NCBI GenBank assembly: GCA_022575985.1
Contig: JAKSXM010000231.1
Span: 21,242,501-21,306,500, forward strand
Source: Anagrus nilaparvatae
Lineage: Eukaryota; Arthropoda; Insecta; Hymenoptera; Mymaridae
Direction of reading: 5' to 3'
Length of the DNA: 64,000 nucleotides
This document shows, one piece after another, positions 30,150 through 42,403 of the stretch (its first letter is position 1; every line of letters begins with the position of its first letter). The notes below the pieces were generated by a model. That model was not told where the DNA came from. It saw nothing but the letters and a program-made list of their open reading frames with translations, and did not search any database. Made by a program: the position numbers and the translations under genes.

Positions 30150-30440
30150 TAAAAACTTTTATCATAAAATATTTTTGAAACTGGTAAAGAACTCTGTTAA
30201 ATTTTTATTAATTTGTTGAACTTGGGATTGCCAGGTGAGTGTACTAACTAGAATAACTCCAAGGCTAGTTACTTTGTAAACAAATGGGACACTATCGTCA
30301 TTATAGTTAACTATTATTTTTGGTCTTTGGGTTTCTTTGAAAGGTTTAGAGTGTTTGAGGAGCCAAATTTCATTGCCTTTGTCTTTTTGGTATTTAGCGA
30401 CAAGCAATTTACTTCCGCCAAGGATGATGCCATTTTTGTT
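30150..30440 (-). pseudogene. LINE reverse transcriptase C-terminal fragment
   Basis: The minus strand reads NGIILGGSKLLVAKYQ, then RPKIIVNYNDDSVPFVYKV and SLGVILVSTLTWQSQV. This is the segment just after the RT palm in Jockey-type LINEs (a small-subunit style G-x-x-L-N-x-x-K substitute followed by xLGVxxDxxLxW). Five-prime part absent, frame ends abruptly in non-coding DNA. Upstream sequence is cut by a possible small LTR at 30,437. Confidence 0.65.
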
Positions 30441-30588
30441 GACTCAGAGCTTTTTTCACTGAGTTGGCGCAATAAGTGATTATTGCATTATTTAACAAGT
30501 AAAGCGCTTGTGTACTTACACTTAACTAGTTGATATTAGTTGGTATGGAAAGATGGAGAAATAAAAGCCGAGACAAACTCAATCTAAC
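30437..30588 (+). repeat. Possible small solo LTR
   Basis: Begins TGTTGACTCAG, contains GAGAAATAAAAG as a possible polyadenylation signal near the end, and is flanked by ATTTT on both sides (about 30,432-30,436 and 30,589-30,594 within one or two bases). It interrupts the minus-strand LINE fragment. The inverted ends are weak, so this is tentative. Confidence 0.3.
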
Positions 30589-30589
30589 A

Positions 30590-30907
30590 TCTCATTTTTA
30601 ATTTTAATTAGAGCAAAAAAAAGACAAAAGAACATTTGTTCTATACTTTGTATATATGTCGTAGCCCAAAAGGATAATCGGTTTTATAGGCTATAAGCCG
30701 GCCCATAGAGTAAAAATGCTCGAGACATATTTCGCTATGAAGCTGCGCGCTTTAGTTTTATAGCCTATAGGCCGGCTTTTAGCATATGAAGCTGAAAGAT
30801 GTCAGCTTCATAGACAAATATCAAAGTTTCGAGACTCTTAATTTTAAATAATATAAATTTACCAATATTATGTCATGAATTGTTTATATTCTTTGCTCAT
30901 ATATATT
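30590..30907. other. Non-coding interval
   Basis: TTTTATAGGCTATAAGCCGGC near 30,690 (partial) and TTTATAGCCTATAGGCCGGC near 30,756 are near copies and each is partly palindromic. Otherwise nothing recognised. Confidence 0.4.
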
Positions 30908-31660
30908 AGAGTGGACCTATTTTTGGAATTTGTGTAAAAACTTTGCTCCTGGGTTTTTTGTGAAGTTTTGATCATAAAAAGTTTCCAGTTCCAAGGATTT
31001 TGCTATCGCCTTGCTAAAACACGTGCCTGTAACCACCACAATTTTCCCATTTAAATAACATGGGAATTTTGAGTTTTTAGCTATACAAATTTTCACAAAA
31101 GACAAAAAGCGTTTTAAAATGCTAATATTTACTGGAAAACATACTTTTATATGTTGTAAAGGCATGCAATAGACCTGCATTCACTCCAAAGGGAATTTTG
31201 GGGCTAGACACGAAAATTTACATGTTGGCTCAATCTTATAAAACAGGGTTTTTCGGTAATTTTCGATAAAAAGCTACAACCTCAAAAATTAACCAAAACA
31301 CTTCTGATTGGTCTACTTTTTTTAGTATAAGTGTCACCTTTTAAACAACGTAAGCTGTGTATTATTATCACTGTTTCTCATAGCGCTATAGTCAATTAAT
31401 CTACTGGTAATTTTTAAACAGAAATGACCAATTTTTAAATTCATTTAAATTGCTGTCAAAATTGTAATTTTTGACGAAATTGAGTTGTATAGGCCTTAAA
31501 AATTTTTTAAAAGCTTCAATTTTTCAAAAACTTTTTTTTTCAATAATTTATTAATCAGAGATGATAATTTAAAGTCAGAGTCCCAATTTCAGGGTTTTTA
31601 AAAAAAGTCAATTTTTATCATTATCTTTGAAAACCAATATCTTAATAAGTAATCTTAATA
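30908..31660. repeat. Fold-back element, copy B (left arm and centre only)
   Basis: Same start ATTAGAGTGGACCTATTTTT and same order of words as the left arms of copies A and C, through CTACTGGTAATTTTTAA, to the central AAGTCAATTTTTATCATT. The inverted right arm is missing, so this copy is truncated near 31,660. Confidence 0.8.
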
Positions 31661-31736
31661 GACGAAAGTAGCCATAAATTAGAGGTTAATTGGTGAAATA
31701 TTGAAGTGGATGCAAGTGGATTAAAAATAGATACCG

Positions 31737-31940
31737 TGTGATAATAATTGACTTATGATTTATTGTACGTGTTTACTGGTTTACGACTAAGTGCGTACTG
31801 TCAAGTTACAGTAGCGCTTAATATTCTATCTCTTTCTTACATTAAGGCGTAAAGGCTTATTTACATGTAATTTATAATATAATATTAATATTGTGTGTTA
31901 ATTAGGTGTGTTTTCACAACATTCTCACCTCTCAAAAAAG
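31737..31940 (-). repeat. Candidate copia-type LTR with polypurine tract, minus strand
   Basis: On the minus strand TTTTTTGAGAGGTGAGAA (complement of 31,922-31,940) is directly followed by TGTTGTGAAAACACACC, the style of a Ty1/copia polypurine tract and LTR start. The LTR would run about 185 bp to TTATTATCACA (31,737), with AATAAA about 25 bp before the end. No second LTR or coding region was found, and the interval to the right holds no RNase H. Confidence 0.4.
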
Positions 31941-33735
31941 TTGTTAAATTTGATTTAACAATAATATTAATTCATACAAAGTAAAATAAATGTATACAAA
32001 ATACAATTATGAATTAAATAATGTAAAAAAGGTATACAATACAAAAAATTATTTAAGTATCAAAGTCTAAATATAATAAGTATAAAATTTTAAAAAAAGT
32101 TTTAAGTTTTATAATATTTTTGATTAATAAAGTTCTATTGCTAAACGAGACGCTCCTGACAATCAGAAAGACAATTGAGTACTCAGAAAATTTAGGAATG
32201 ACATCTGTTTACAATAAATAAATAGAGAATTTACAGTTTGCAACTGGACTAGAGAAAACTACATTTAAAAGCTACTGTTATTACTATCGCAGTATAACCT
32301 TCTCAAGTCAAAGAGTTATAATTTTATCTCATCTGATAATTTTAGACAAAATTTATGTACTGCGGTTCAGCGTCCCTCCCCGCTTAATTTTACATTGTAG
32401 ATGGAAAATTATAATTCCGATTATAGTTAAATAATAAATAAAGAGGACAATTTTTGATATCCACGACTCTCCTATCTAATGATTAGAATATGGATTTAAC
32501 GTATAGGTCGCGAAATATCTAAAAATTTAAATTTAATTTTAAAAGACAAGTTAATGAAGTAAAATTTAAATGCAAAGAGAGATTTTCAGTTTAAATATTT
32601 ACATATTTACAAAAAAAAAGAAATATAACTTATATAGAGTGAAAATATATAAGATAAAATTTTAAATTATTTGTGATATTTTGTTACATTGTTTAAAATT
32701 ATAAAAATTAGACAAAATTATAATTAAAAATTTAAGTAACTGAATGAATTTACAATAAGAAATTGTCAATTTTGAAAATAACAAGACCTTTGTTAGCATT
32801 ATACAAATGTGATCTTTAAAATTATAAATGACCATTGTAATAAAATTTCACAAATTTGACATTATTTTTATGATTAGATATTATTGAAATTATAATAATT
32901 TATAAATTTATCTGACATTATATAAAAAATTTTGGTAGAAGAGACTAGAGAAAACTAAATTTGAAATTTGACTTTTGAAAATTAGACATAGACTTAACAA
33001 TAAGAAAATTTTCTGTAATAGTATTTGATTGAATTTTGATGTCAGACAGTTCAACTGCAAATTTCCTCTGATTGCCAAGATAGCCCCATCCAGCAACAGC
33101 TTTTGAAAGTGAAAGTTGAACATTAAAGTTGAAACCTATGTAACATCATATGAGTTAGTAAAAGTTCTACAAAAATCATTTATAAATTTTGAGTTCAATT
33201 TATTTATTTAACATTGAATTTAGAAAATTATATTTTTTTTTAGTAATAAATTTAAAATTATTTTAGTTTTTAATTTAATCTAAGTTATTTTAATAATTTA
33301 AATATTGATATGACAAAACATAAAAGACAATTACAAAATTTTATGATAACAAATTTTGAAATAAATGAGTGACATTTATAGACAATTATTTAATTAAGAA
33401 AAAAAAAAGTATTTAATATAAGATTTTTTGCCTTCAAAATGCTAATAAACATATGACAGTAATGCTTATTTAATTTTAGGCATAGTTTTTGATTTTAATT
33501 GTATTTTATATTTTAACAGTAAAATTTTATGAAAATTATGAACTAATTTAAATTTGAGAAAAAAGAAAAAGAAATATTATATTATTTGAAATAATAAGAC
33601 TATTAATTATTTCAAATATTAGAAATATTAATTAAATTTTTATAAAAAAATTATTAAATATTAAATTACATAAATTATTAATTATTTTTATTAAAAAAGA
33701 AATAGAAGGAGAAGAAAAATAATTTAAACATAAAT
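31941..33735. other. Long AT-rich non-coding interval
   Basis: About 1.8 kb at very high AT content. GTTAAATTTGATTTAAC near 31,943 is a short palindrome. A 71-codon minus-strand frame (32,908-33,123) has no recognisable features. If the LTR candidate at 31,737 is real, this could be eroded internal sequence of that element. Confidence 0.5.
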
Positions 33736-33739
33736 TAAT

Positions 33740-34080
33740 AGTATGCGCAGTTGATACGCTTGCTTCTCTTCATGAGCTGCAGACGACAGTGTCACAATAT
33801 GGCGACATTCTGAACCCGTGACTCGATACTTGTTGATGCTCAAAGCGCGCGCATGTTAAAAGCGACAGAGGCCCTTGGTAAAACAAGATGGCAGGAACGA
33901 TGATTTTTGAGTCGGTACGCACCTGCGCTTCGTCCTTGAAAATTTGCCGGCTCCCGCTTGAAATTTTTTTGATGTAAAAAAAGACGGAGTTGGAGATAAC
34001 CAATGATGACGACGAAAAAAAAAATTAATGGCGCTCTTTTCTTTCTTCTTCTTCCTCTTTTCTCTTTTGTCTTGAGAAAA
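33740..34080. promoter_or_regulatory. GC-richer island, possible promoter or exon relic
   Basis: Base composition rises clearly between 33,745 and 34,015, with CpG-containing words (AAAGCGCGCGCATG), AATATGGCGACAT and CAAGATGGCAGG (both resemble YY1/Pho sites) and CCAATGATGACGACG. A pyrimidine tract (TTTCTTTCTTCTTCTTCCTC) follows at about 34,040. No convincing ORF. It might be the promoter of a host gene, but no gene body is visible on either side. Confidence 0.25.
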
Positions 34081-34389
34081 ATCTTTTTTTTTTATTTTTA
34101 AATTAATTTATTGAAAATAACAATTATTTTTAATTAAGAGTTTATGCACTCAATTTTTAATTTTTTTTTAAATAAATAATTTCATTTTTGAAGCACAGTA
34201 CCTGTAAATCACTTTTTTTGAAATTGATGAGTTTTTATTATTTTTTTTTATGATTAATTAACACACTGATTTGAAAGTAAATTAATTATGATTCTTATTA
34301 AACTTTATCCACTTTAACAACAAAAAATTAAACTCCAAAATTCCTTTCATTTGACAAAAAATTTTTTAAAACCTCGTGGCGCTGATTCT

Positions 34390-37300
34390 AAATCTAATAT
34401 TACGAAAAAAAAAATTTATCAGCAATTGTTATAGCTTACCCATTCATATAATATACAATGAAACATATTTTCATATTTTAACACAGGTTTAACTATATAT
34501 AAAATTTTTTTTTTAAATTAAAGTACTCTCACAATTTATAAAACAATAAAATCAAATAAATATACATATTACCACCATAACATAATAAATATACACTAAG
34601 TTATCAAAATAAAATATTATAATCTTCACTTAATTACAAACACCATAATAAAGCACGACGCTAGCGGTCTCTAATAGTAAACTTTCGGAATTATATAGAC
34701 TTTTCATTATTTTATAATTCATAAAATTAAACAGAATATGATATTTTGTTATTTGATATTTTGTATGATATATATAATATGATAATTTGACATTTTCTAC
34801 CGAATATTTGTTTTTCTTGCCCTAAAAAACTCCTATGTAAAGTTAAAAGTTCATTTTTTCAAGTTTTTTGGTTCGTTATCTTAGAAAATCGAAAAATTTT
34901 TTAGGTTAAAAAATTGAATATTTTTCATCTAATATTTGTTTTTTTTGTTCTAAAAACCTCCTTTGTAAAGTTTAAAGTTCATTTTTTCAATTTTCTAGGT
35001 CGGCTATCTTGGGAAATCGGGTCCGCTAAATCGGAAAATGAGAAAATTTTTTAGGTTAAAAAACTGGATATTTTCTGTTGAATATTCGTTTTTTTTGCCC
35101 TAAAAAATTCCTTTGTAAAGTTAAAATGGTATTTTAGTTTATTTTTCAAGTTTTGCATTAAAATTATGTGAATTTTTTTATTAGTTTAAAATCAAATAAA
35201 TATTAAATTATCAAGAGGAATTCACATAAATCATCTTTTTATTTCATAATTTAGTCTAATACTTTCCTTTCAAAAACCTACATAAAATTCATTAACATTT
35301 TGGTTCCGGAAAACCCGCTTATAAATAGTGAAAAAATACCGGTTAAAAGAAGTTTGTTAACAAAATCAAAAAGAAAAAACAGTGAATTTTCATTGTTCTA
35401 ATTATTAATTGCAGTGAAAAAATAGGTGCTGATTATTAAATTACGTAGTGAAAAAAATTTTTTGATAATCACATGGTGATTTAAGTTTAAAAAAAAAAAT
35501 TGTTAAGGACCGCAACTAAATCATTTTTAATAAAAATATTAAAAATAACAAAAGGAATAAAATTTTACTTGCATCGCAGGGTCAAGAAAATTTTTTTGTT
35601 TTACATCATCATCTTCAAAATTGGAATAATTTCAGCCATTTTCCTGCAAAAAGTAATTTTGATAAAGAAGAAGAATCGTGAGATCATCAACAACCAATAA
35701 TAACGAAGAAGATCGGTAGACCAATCAAACGACCAATAGCAATGCAGAGAACCGATCGACCAAAAAAAGATGAGATTTTACTTAGCGCCAACTATATACA
35801 CGGTGTTAAGAAGCAGTAAAACGATAAGAAATCGCCGAAGATTTCATAACATTGCATCGCCCTTTATTATATTCTCTTCTCTCTTAACAAAAATGTTTTT
35901 TATAATTATTAAGTAAAAATAAAAATAGTTAAATAAAAATTATTTAAAGAAAAAAAATTAAGATTAAAAACAGTAATAAAAAGCAAATTTTAATATCTTG
36001 TTTATATCGATATCGAGAGTTCTTGGAGCAACTTTATAAAATAAATTCTCATTTATTTCAACAATTTTTTTTGGCATTAGGGGGATATTGCATGATGCTC
36101 TACTTGCACATTTATATGTCGCACTTAGACACATGTAAGAAAACCTTAAGTGTTAAATTAATTGTTATTTTTTTAAAAAAAAGTACGTAAAAAATAAAAA
36201 TTCTTAAAATTGTCGTAGGGTAAGTGTACTAGCAGTCGGCCACTTAAGCGCACCGTGAACTTTGAATTAACTTTAAATATACTAAATAATTTTTTTTGCC
36301 GAATTAATGCATTTAGTTCATTGTTTATACCTAATAGTTATTAATTATAATGTGAAAAATTAAATTTTAAACATAGTTTAGCTAATAAAAAGAAAAAAAT
36401 AATAAAACAGCATATCCACTAGTAGTCGACCACCCAACCCCGGTTGTCGACCTAAGCTTACATTAGTGGTCGGCCGCTCAGATTCATACACCGAACTACG
36501 GATGATTTTTAGAATATTCTTAAAAAATTGTTGAAAAAAACCTGTTTTTATAAAATTAATCATATTTAATTATAAAACTGTTAATTTATTTTTTAAATTA
36601 GCATTAAAAATTATTATGTTTATAACAAAATAATATTTACTTAATAAATAACTTTTAAATTTAGTGCCGAACCCCGCCCTCTAGTTTAAAATACACCTGC
36701 GCAGTAAGCAGCATATATGAAATACATTAAAAGATTTAAGTATTTTAAAAACTAATTTAATTAATAAAAAAGTTGCTTTATTATTGTTAATTTTAAAGAA
36801 ATATCATAAAAATGCATAAATACTAATCTACTTTACAAATAGAGTCAAAAATATTGCCGTGACAAGAGTTTTTAGAACATGCCGACTACTAAAAATCGTG
36901 AAAAAAGTGAAGCCAGTGGTCGACCGTATATTTAATTATTAATTATTCTTTAAAATTTACAGTTTTTTTAATTATTAAGTGTAATAAACTATTTTAATAT
37001 GATACAAATTAATAATAATAGCATTTTTACCCATCGCATACAAAGAAAATATTAGAAATTTCAATAATAACAGTAGTCGGCCCGTTGCACGAGTCATAAA
37101 GCAAATCGTAAGAAAAGTGCTCTTCTGAGAGCATGGTTTTGTTTTTATTTTTTTATTTGTATTTTAATTTGTTCAAAAGCAAAAATTTTGATTCGCAAAT
37201 ATTATTAATACTTATAAGAACAATATTCTAACTTTATTTTTCAATTTATTTAAAAAAATAATTATTAATTACACAAATACGAGCAAGGTGGCCGACTAGT

Positions 37301-37657
37301 GGGGGGTGGCCGAGCTCTAGTACAGTTACCCTATAAAAGTTAGAAAAACTAAGAAAATTTAAAAATTTAAATCTATGGTCTTTTATTGATTACACATTCG
37401 TATTTTCATGAAAAATGTCGCATACTGTAGTATCATTGGAGTCAATAACGTGGCAAAAACCAATGGAATGTCAATAAGGTGGCAAAAATCAAACAGACTT
37501 TAGAATTTTTCACGGCTAAGAAATCACTACTGAAAAATACTTCGATAACCATTATGATGGACAAAGCAATCGTCAGGGACCCAGAATGTAAAGAATCAGT
37601 CCACATCAAGGAAAATTTGTACGATGCAGTTAAACTAAGCTAAATGGAAACTCGTGA
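34390..37657 (+). repeat. Palindrome left arm
   Basis: From outside in: AATCTAATATTACG start; three ~127-bp satellite units (34,800-35,120); AT-rich sequence; a polypurine-tract-like TTAGGGGGAT at about 36,076-36,086; a 1.3-kb block with about ten GTCGGCC/TCGACC-type motifs (36,231-37,312) that could be an LTR; and the start of gag (ATGGAAACTCGTGA) at 37,644-37,657. This copy of gag runs into TAA two codons later. Confidence 0.85.
34800..35120 (+). repeat. Satellite units in palindrome arm (~127 bp family)
   Basis: GCCCTAAAAAACTCC at 34,820, GTTCTAAAAACCTCC at 34,948 and GCCCTAAAAAATTCC at 35,097 mark three units, each followed by TTTGTAAAGTTAAA and TTCATTTTTTCAA. The mirror set lies at 41,490-41,810. 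The same family occurs at 55.5-55.9 and 56.1-56.7 kb. Confidence 0.75.
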
Positions 37658-37954
37658 TAATTAAAGTATTTATCGGTTTTCTTTTTAACCTTAATGATTG
37701 AACTACCCATTCTAATACGGTTGATGCGTCTGAATCAGGATCAACTAAACTTTTCCATTTTGAGATTTAACGTAAATTTTAGATATTGCTAAAAGGACAA
37801 TTTTATCAGTAGTTAAAGAAGCCGCTACATTTATTGTACTTTCAGAGACTAAATTGGCAGTTTGAGGAATGCTTGAACTTGAAAGTGCGTGATTGCAAGA
37901 GCATTGAGGAGTTATCGCACTTGAACTAGTGACTGAAGAAAGATTATTTACATT
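37658..37954 (-). other. Palindrome spacer downstream of gag
   Basis: Unique spacer sequence after the gag stop in minus-strand sense. No pol motifs; the element is cut here and the inverted left arm begins at 37,657. Confidence 0.5.
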
Positions 37955-38967
37955 TTAACATTCTCTATTTAAGTTTAAGTTTTTTATTGGAGGAAAACAC
38001 CCATGAAGTAATGAATGATGTTTTTCAGAACACGACTTATAAGTAAACTTGCTAGGACACGGAGTAAGGAAATTATCTTTTAAACAGTTGTAGTAAACTC
38101 TTAATTTTTTAGTTTGAAAAAATCTATCAGTTCCCTGAAGGCTTTTAAATTTAGGACAGTAGCTAAAAGAATGTTCGTTTGATTTACACATATTACAATA
38201 GAATTGTTTGATTTTACCCTTTTTTTGAGTGGTACTAACGTTAACTTGCTTTTTGTTTTGCTTGGCTGTCACCGCCTTGTTAGAAAATTTCTCAGATGTT
38301 TTGGAAGCTTCTGTCGCTTTCAATGATCCTTTGTCCAGATCCTCAAGTGCTTGTGTCCAATTCTCCAAAAATTGACAAAGTGCTGCAAAATCTGGAAACT
38401 CCGATGCATTGGTCTGAGAGGTTTCCCATTTTAATCTTGACTCAGAGTCTAGTTTTTTAGACAGAAATAGTACTAGCCAATGATTCCAGTTAGCCGTCAC
38501 TATTCCTAACGCCTCAAATGATCTTACTATTTGTTTAAAGAAGCCTAAAACTCGTTGGATTTCATGAGCATTAGTTGCTGAACAATCTTGTAAATCTAAT
38601 AAGCTATTCATGTGGTGATTAAGTAGCAAGCACTTATTTCCATACCTTTTAGAAAGATCGTCCCATGCACCTAGAAAACTTGCCTCCGTTAATTGAGTGT
38701 TTTTTAGCATTTCAGCTTGATTAACTTTTAAATGTTGTTGCAAAGAAGTTTATGAACGTTGCTCAAGTTTGGAGATCTATGTAAAATTCCCTGGAATTGA
38801 TCTCTGAAGCTCTCCCATTCCAAAATGTCACCAAAATCAGAAATTGAAAATTTAGGAAGATTAAATTGTGTTGGTGGATGGTCGTTACTTGCAGTAAATG
38901 GAGAGACTGGTTGTACTTCTGGACCGAATGCTTTGATTTTCATGTCTAAAGCTTCACGAGTTTCCAT
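37955..38967 (-). pseudogene. gag: BEL/Pao-type Gag, one frame break
   Basis: Two consecutive minus-strand frames: 38,728-38,967 (METREALDMK..., LPKFSISDFGDILEWESFRD) and 37,955-38,743 (AWDDLSKRYGNKCLLLNHH, then a zinc-finger region). The LPKF...G...W..F.D.F phrase and the later AW..L..RYGN phrase are signatures of BEL/Pao Gag (DUF1759 type). The C-terminus has CNMCKSNEHSFSYC, a CX2CX4HX4C knuckle, then CPSKFTYKSCSEKHHSLLH. A frame shift near 38,730-38,745 joins the two parts. A further in-frame stretch (FTAKKSLLKNTSI, MDKAIVRDPECK) continues upstream into the arm, separated by TAA just before the ATG. No protease or RT follows, so the element cannot move alone. Confidence 0.85.
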
Positions 38968-41900
38968 TTAGCTTAGTTTAACTGCATCGTACAAATTTTC
39001 CTTGATGTGGACTGATTCTTTACATTCTGGGTCCCTGACGATTGCTTTGTCCATCATAATGGTTATCGAAGTATTTTTCAGTAGTGATTTCTTAGCCGTG
39101 AAAAATTCTAAAGTCTGTTTGATTTTTGCCACCTTATTGACATTCCATTGGTTTTTGCCACGTTATTGACTCCAATGATACTCCAGTATGCGACATTTTT
39201 CATGAAAATACGAATGTGTAATCAATAAAAGACCATAGATTTAAATTTTTAAATTTTCTTAGTTTTTCTAACTTTTATAGGGTAACTGTACTAGAGCTCG
39301 GCCACCCCCCACTAGTCGGCCACCTTGCTCGTATTTGTGTAATTAATAATTATTTTTTTAAATAAATTGAAAAATAAAGTTAGAATATTGTTCTTATAAG
39401 TATTAATAATATTTGCGAATCAAAATTTTTGCTTTTGAACAAATTAAAATACAAATAAAAAAATAAAAACAAAACCATGCTCTCAGAAGAGCACTTTTCT
39501 TACGATTTGCTTTATGACTCGTGCAACGGGCCGACTACTGTTATTATTGAAATTTCTAATATTTTCTTTGTATGCGATGGGTAAAAATGCTATTATTAAT
39601 AATTTGTATCATATTAAAATAGTTTATTACACTTAATAATTAAAAAAACTGTAAATTTTAAAGAATAATTAATAATTAAATATACGGTCGACCACTGGCT
39701 TCACTTTTTTCACGATTTTTAGTAGTCGGCATGTTCTAAAAACTCTTGTCACGGCAATATTTTTGACTCTATTTGTAAAGTAGATTAGTATTTATGCATT
39801 TTTATGATATTTCTTTAAAATTAACAATAATAAAGCAACTTTTTTATTAATTAAATTAGTTTTTAAAATACTTAAATCTTTTAATGTATTTCATATATGC
39901 TGCTTACTGCGCAGGTGTATTTTAAACTAGAGGGCGGGGTTCGGCACTAAATTTAAAAGTTATTTATTAAGTAAATATTATTTTGTTATAAACATAATAA
40001 TTTTTAATGCTAATTTAAAAAATAAATTAACAGTTTTATAATTAAATATGATTAATTTTATAAAAACAGGTTTTTTTCAACAATTTTTTAAGAATATTCT
40101 AAAAATCATCCGTAGTTCGGTGTATGAATCTGAGCGGCCGACCACTAATGTAAGCTTAGGTCGACAACCGGGGTTGGGTGGTCGACTACTAGTGGATATG
40201 CTGTTTTATTATTTTTTTCTTTTTATTAGCTAAACTATGTTTAAAATTTAATTTTTCACATTATAATTAATAACTATTAGGTATAAACAATGAACTAAAT
40301 GCATTAATTCGGCAAAAAAAATTATTTAGTATATTTAAAGTTAATTCAAAGTTCACGGTGCGCTTAAGTGGCCGACTGCTATTACACTTACCCTACGACA
40401 ATTTTAAGAATTTTTATTTTTTACGTACTTTTTTTTAAAAAAATAACAATTAATTTAACACTTAAGGTTTTCTTACATGTGTCTAAGTGCGACATATAAA
40501 TGTGCAAGTAGAGCATCATGCAATATCCCCCTAATGCCAAAAAAAATTGTTGAAATAAATGAGAATTTATTTTATAAAGTTGCTCCAAGAACTCTCGATA
40601 TCGATATAAACAAGATATTAAAATTTGCTTTTTATTACTGTTTTTAATCTTAATTTTTTTTCTTTAAATAATTTTTATTTAACTATTTTTATTTTTACTT
40701 AATAATTATAAAAAACATTTTTGTTAAGAGAGAAGAGAATATAATAAAGGGCGATGCAATGTTATGAAATCTTCGGCGATTTCTTATCGTTTTACTGCTT
40801 CTTAACACCGTGTATATAGTTGGCGCTAAGTAAAATCTCATCTTTTTTTGGTCGATCGGTTCTCTGCATTGCTATTGGTCGTTTGATTGGTCTACCGATC
40901 TTCTTCGTTATTATTGGTTGTTGATGATCTCACGATTCTTCTTCTTTATCAAAATTACTTTTTGCAGGAAAATGGCTGAAATTATTCCAATTTTGAAGAT
41001 GATGATGTAAAACAAAAAAATTTTCTTGACCCTGCGATGCAAGTAAAATTTTATTCCTTTTGTTATTTTTAATATTTTTATTAAAAATGATTTAGTTGCG
41101 GTCCTTAACAATTTTTTTTTTTAAACTTAAATCACCATGTGATTATCAAAAAATTTTTTTCACTACGTAATTTAATAATCAGCACCTATTTTTTCACTGC
41201 AATTAATAATTAGAACAATGAAAATTCACTGTTTTTTCTTTTTGATTTTGTTAACAAACTTCTTTTAACCGGTATTTTTTCACTATTTATAAGCGGGTTT
41301 TCCGGAACCAAAATGTTAATGAATTTTATGTAGGTTTTTGAAAGGAAAGTATTAGACTAAATTATGAAATAAAAAGATGATTTATGTGAATTCCTCTTGA
41401 TAATTTAATATTTATTTGATTTTAAACTAATAAAAAAATTCACATAATTTTAATGCAAAACTTGAAAAATAAACTAAAATACCATTTTAACTTTACAAAG
41501 GAATTTTTTAGGGCAAAAAAAACGAATATTCAACAGAAAATATCCAGTTTTTTAACCTAAAAAATTTTCTCATTTTCCGATTTAGCGGACCCGATTTCCC
41601 AAGATAGCCGACCTAGAAAATTGAAAAAATGAACTTTAAACTTTACAAAGGAGGTTTTTAGAACAAAAAAAACAAATATTAGATGAAAAATATTCAATTT
41701 TTTAACCTAAAAAATTTTTCGATTTTCTAAGATAACGAACCAAAAAACTTGAAAAAATGAACTTTTAACTTTACATAGGAGTTTTTTAGGGCAAGAAAAA
41801 CAAATATTCGGTAGAAAATGTCAAATTATCATATTATATATATCATACAAAATATCAAATAACAAAATATCATATTCTGTTTAATTTTATGAATTATAAA

Positions 41901-42221
41901 ATAATGAAAAGTCTATATAATTCCGAAAGTTTACTATTAGAGACCGCTAGCGTCGTGCTTTATTATGGTGTTTGTAATTAAGTGAAGATTATAATATTTT
42001 ATTTTGATAACTTAGTGTATATTTATTATGTTATGGTGGTAATATGTATATTTATTTGATTTTATTGTTTTATAAATTGTGAGAGTACTTTAATTTAAAA
42101 AAAAAATTTTATATATAGTTAAACCTGTGTTAAAATATGAAAATATGTTTCATTGTATATTATATGAATGGGTAAGCTATAACAATTGCTGATAAATTTT
42201 TTTTTTCGTAATATTAGATTT
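38954..42221 (-). repeat. Palindrome right arm
   Basis: Exact inverted copy of the left arm. Read on the minus strand it goes 3'-internal-like sequence, polypurine-like tract (about 40,525-40,535), putative LTR, then gag start leading into the spacer, which is the order expected across a one-LTR circle junction or between two tandem elements. Confidence 0.85.
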
Positions 42222-42403
42222 GATTAAAATCGAAATGTCTTTCAAAGACATTCAAAGACTTTTCTCTTAACAAAAAATTTAATATTTAATTTTTGTGATT
42301 TAGATAAATTAATTCCGATGTAAGTATTTTAATTTATTTATTTTATTTTATCAACTTTAATATTTCACAAAAAAATTTTTTTTTCTTTAATATTTCAACT
42401 CCA
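42222..42403. other. AT-rich junction between palindrome and Helitron
   Basis: Short hairpin TCTTTCAAAGA near 42,238. No Helitron 5' end (TC next to A) could be assigned. Confidence 0.4.

Larger units (their letters stand above)
34390..42221. mobile_element. 7.8-kb near-perfect palindrome with BEL/Pao gag in the loop
   Basis: Left arm 34,390-37,657 and right arm 38,954-42,221 are inverted copies of 3,268 bp each. Position p on the left pairs with 76,611 minus p on the right across the whole arm, with no indels and only two mismatches that I found (near 36,228 and 37,436). The 1,296-bp spacer holds most of a minus-strand BEL/Pao gag whose start lies inside the right arm. Paired small frames (35,500-35,700 with 40,911-41,111; 36,378-36,563 with 40,048-40,233) are mirror images, not genes. 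No clear target duplication at the outer ends. Either an LTR element rearranged into an inverted duplication or a new fold-back element that took up gag. Confidence 0.9.

Noticed and set aside
35500..35700. 66-codon frame conserved at 40,911-41,111, and 61-codon frame 36,378-36,563 conserved at 40,048-40,233
   Set aside because: Identity comes from the palindrome, not from selection on protein. Low-complexity K/F/I composition.
34390..42221. Palindrome as an assembly fold-over artefact
   Set aside because: The arms differ at a few positions and are separated by a unique 1.3-kb spacer with a real gag, which a simple fold-over would not give. Long-read confirmation would still be useful.
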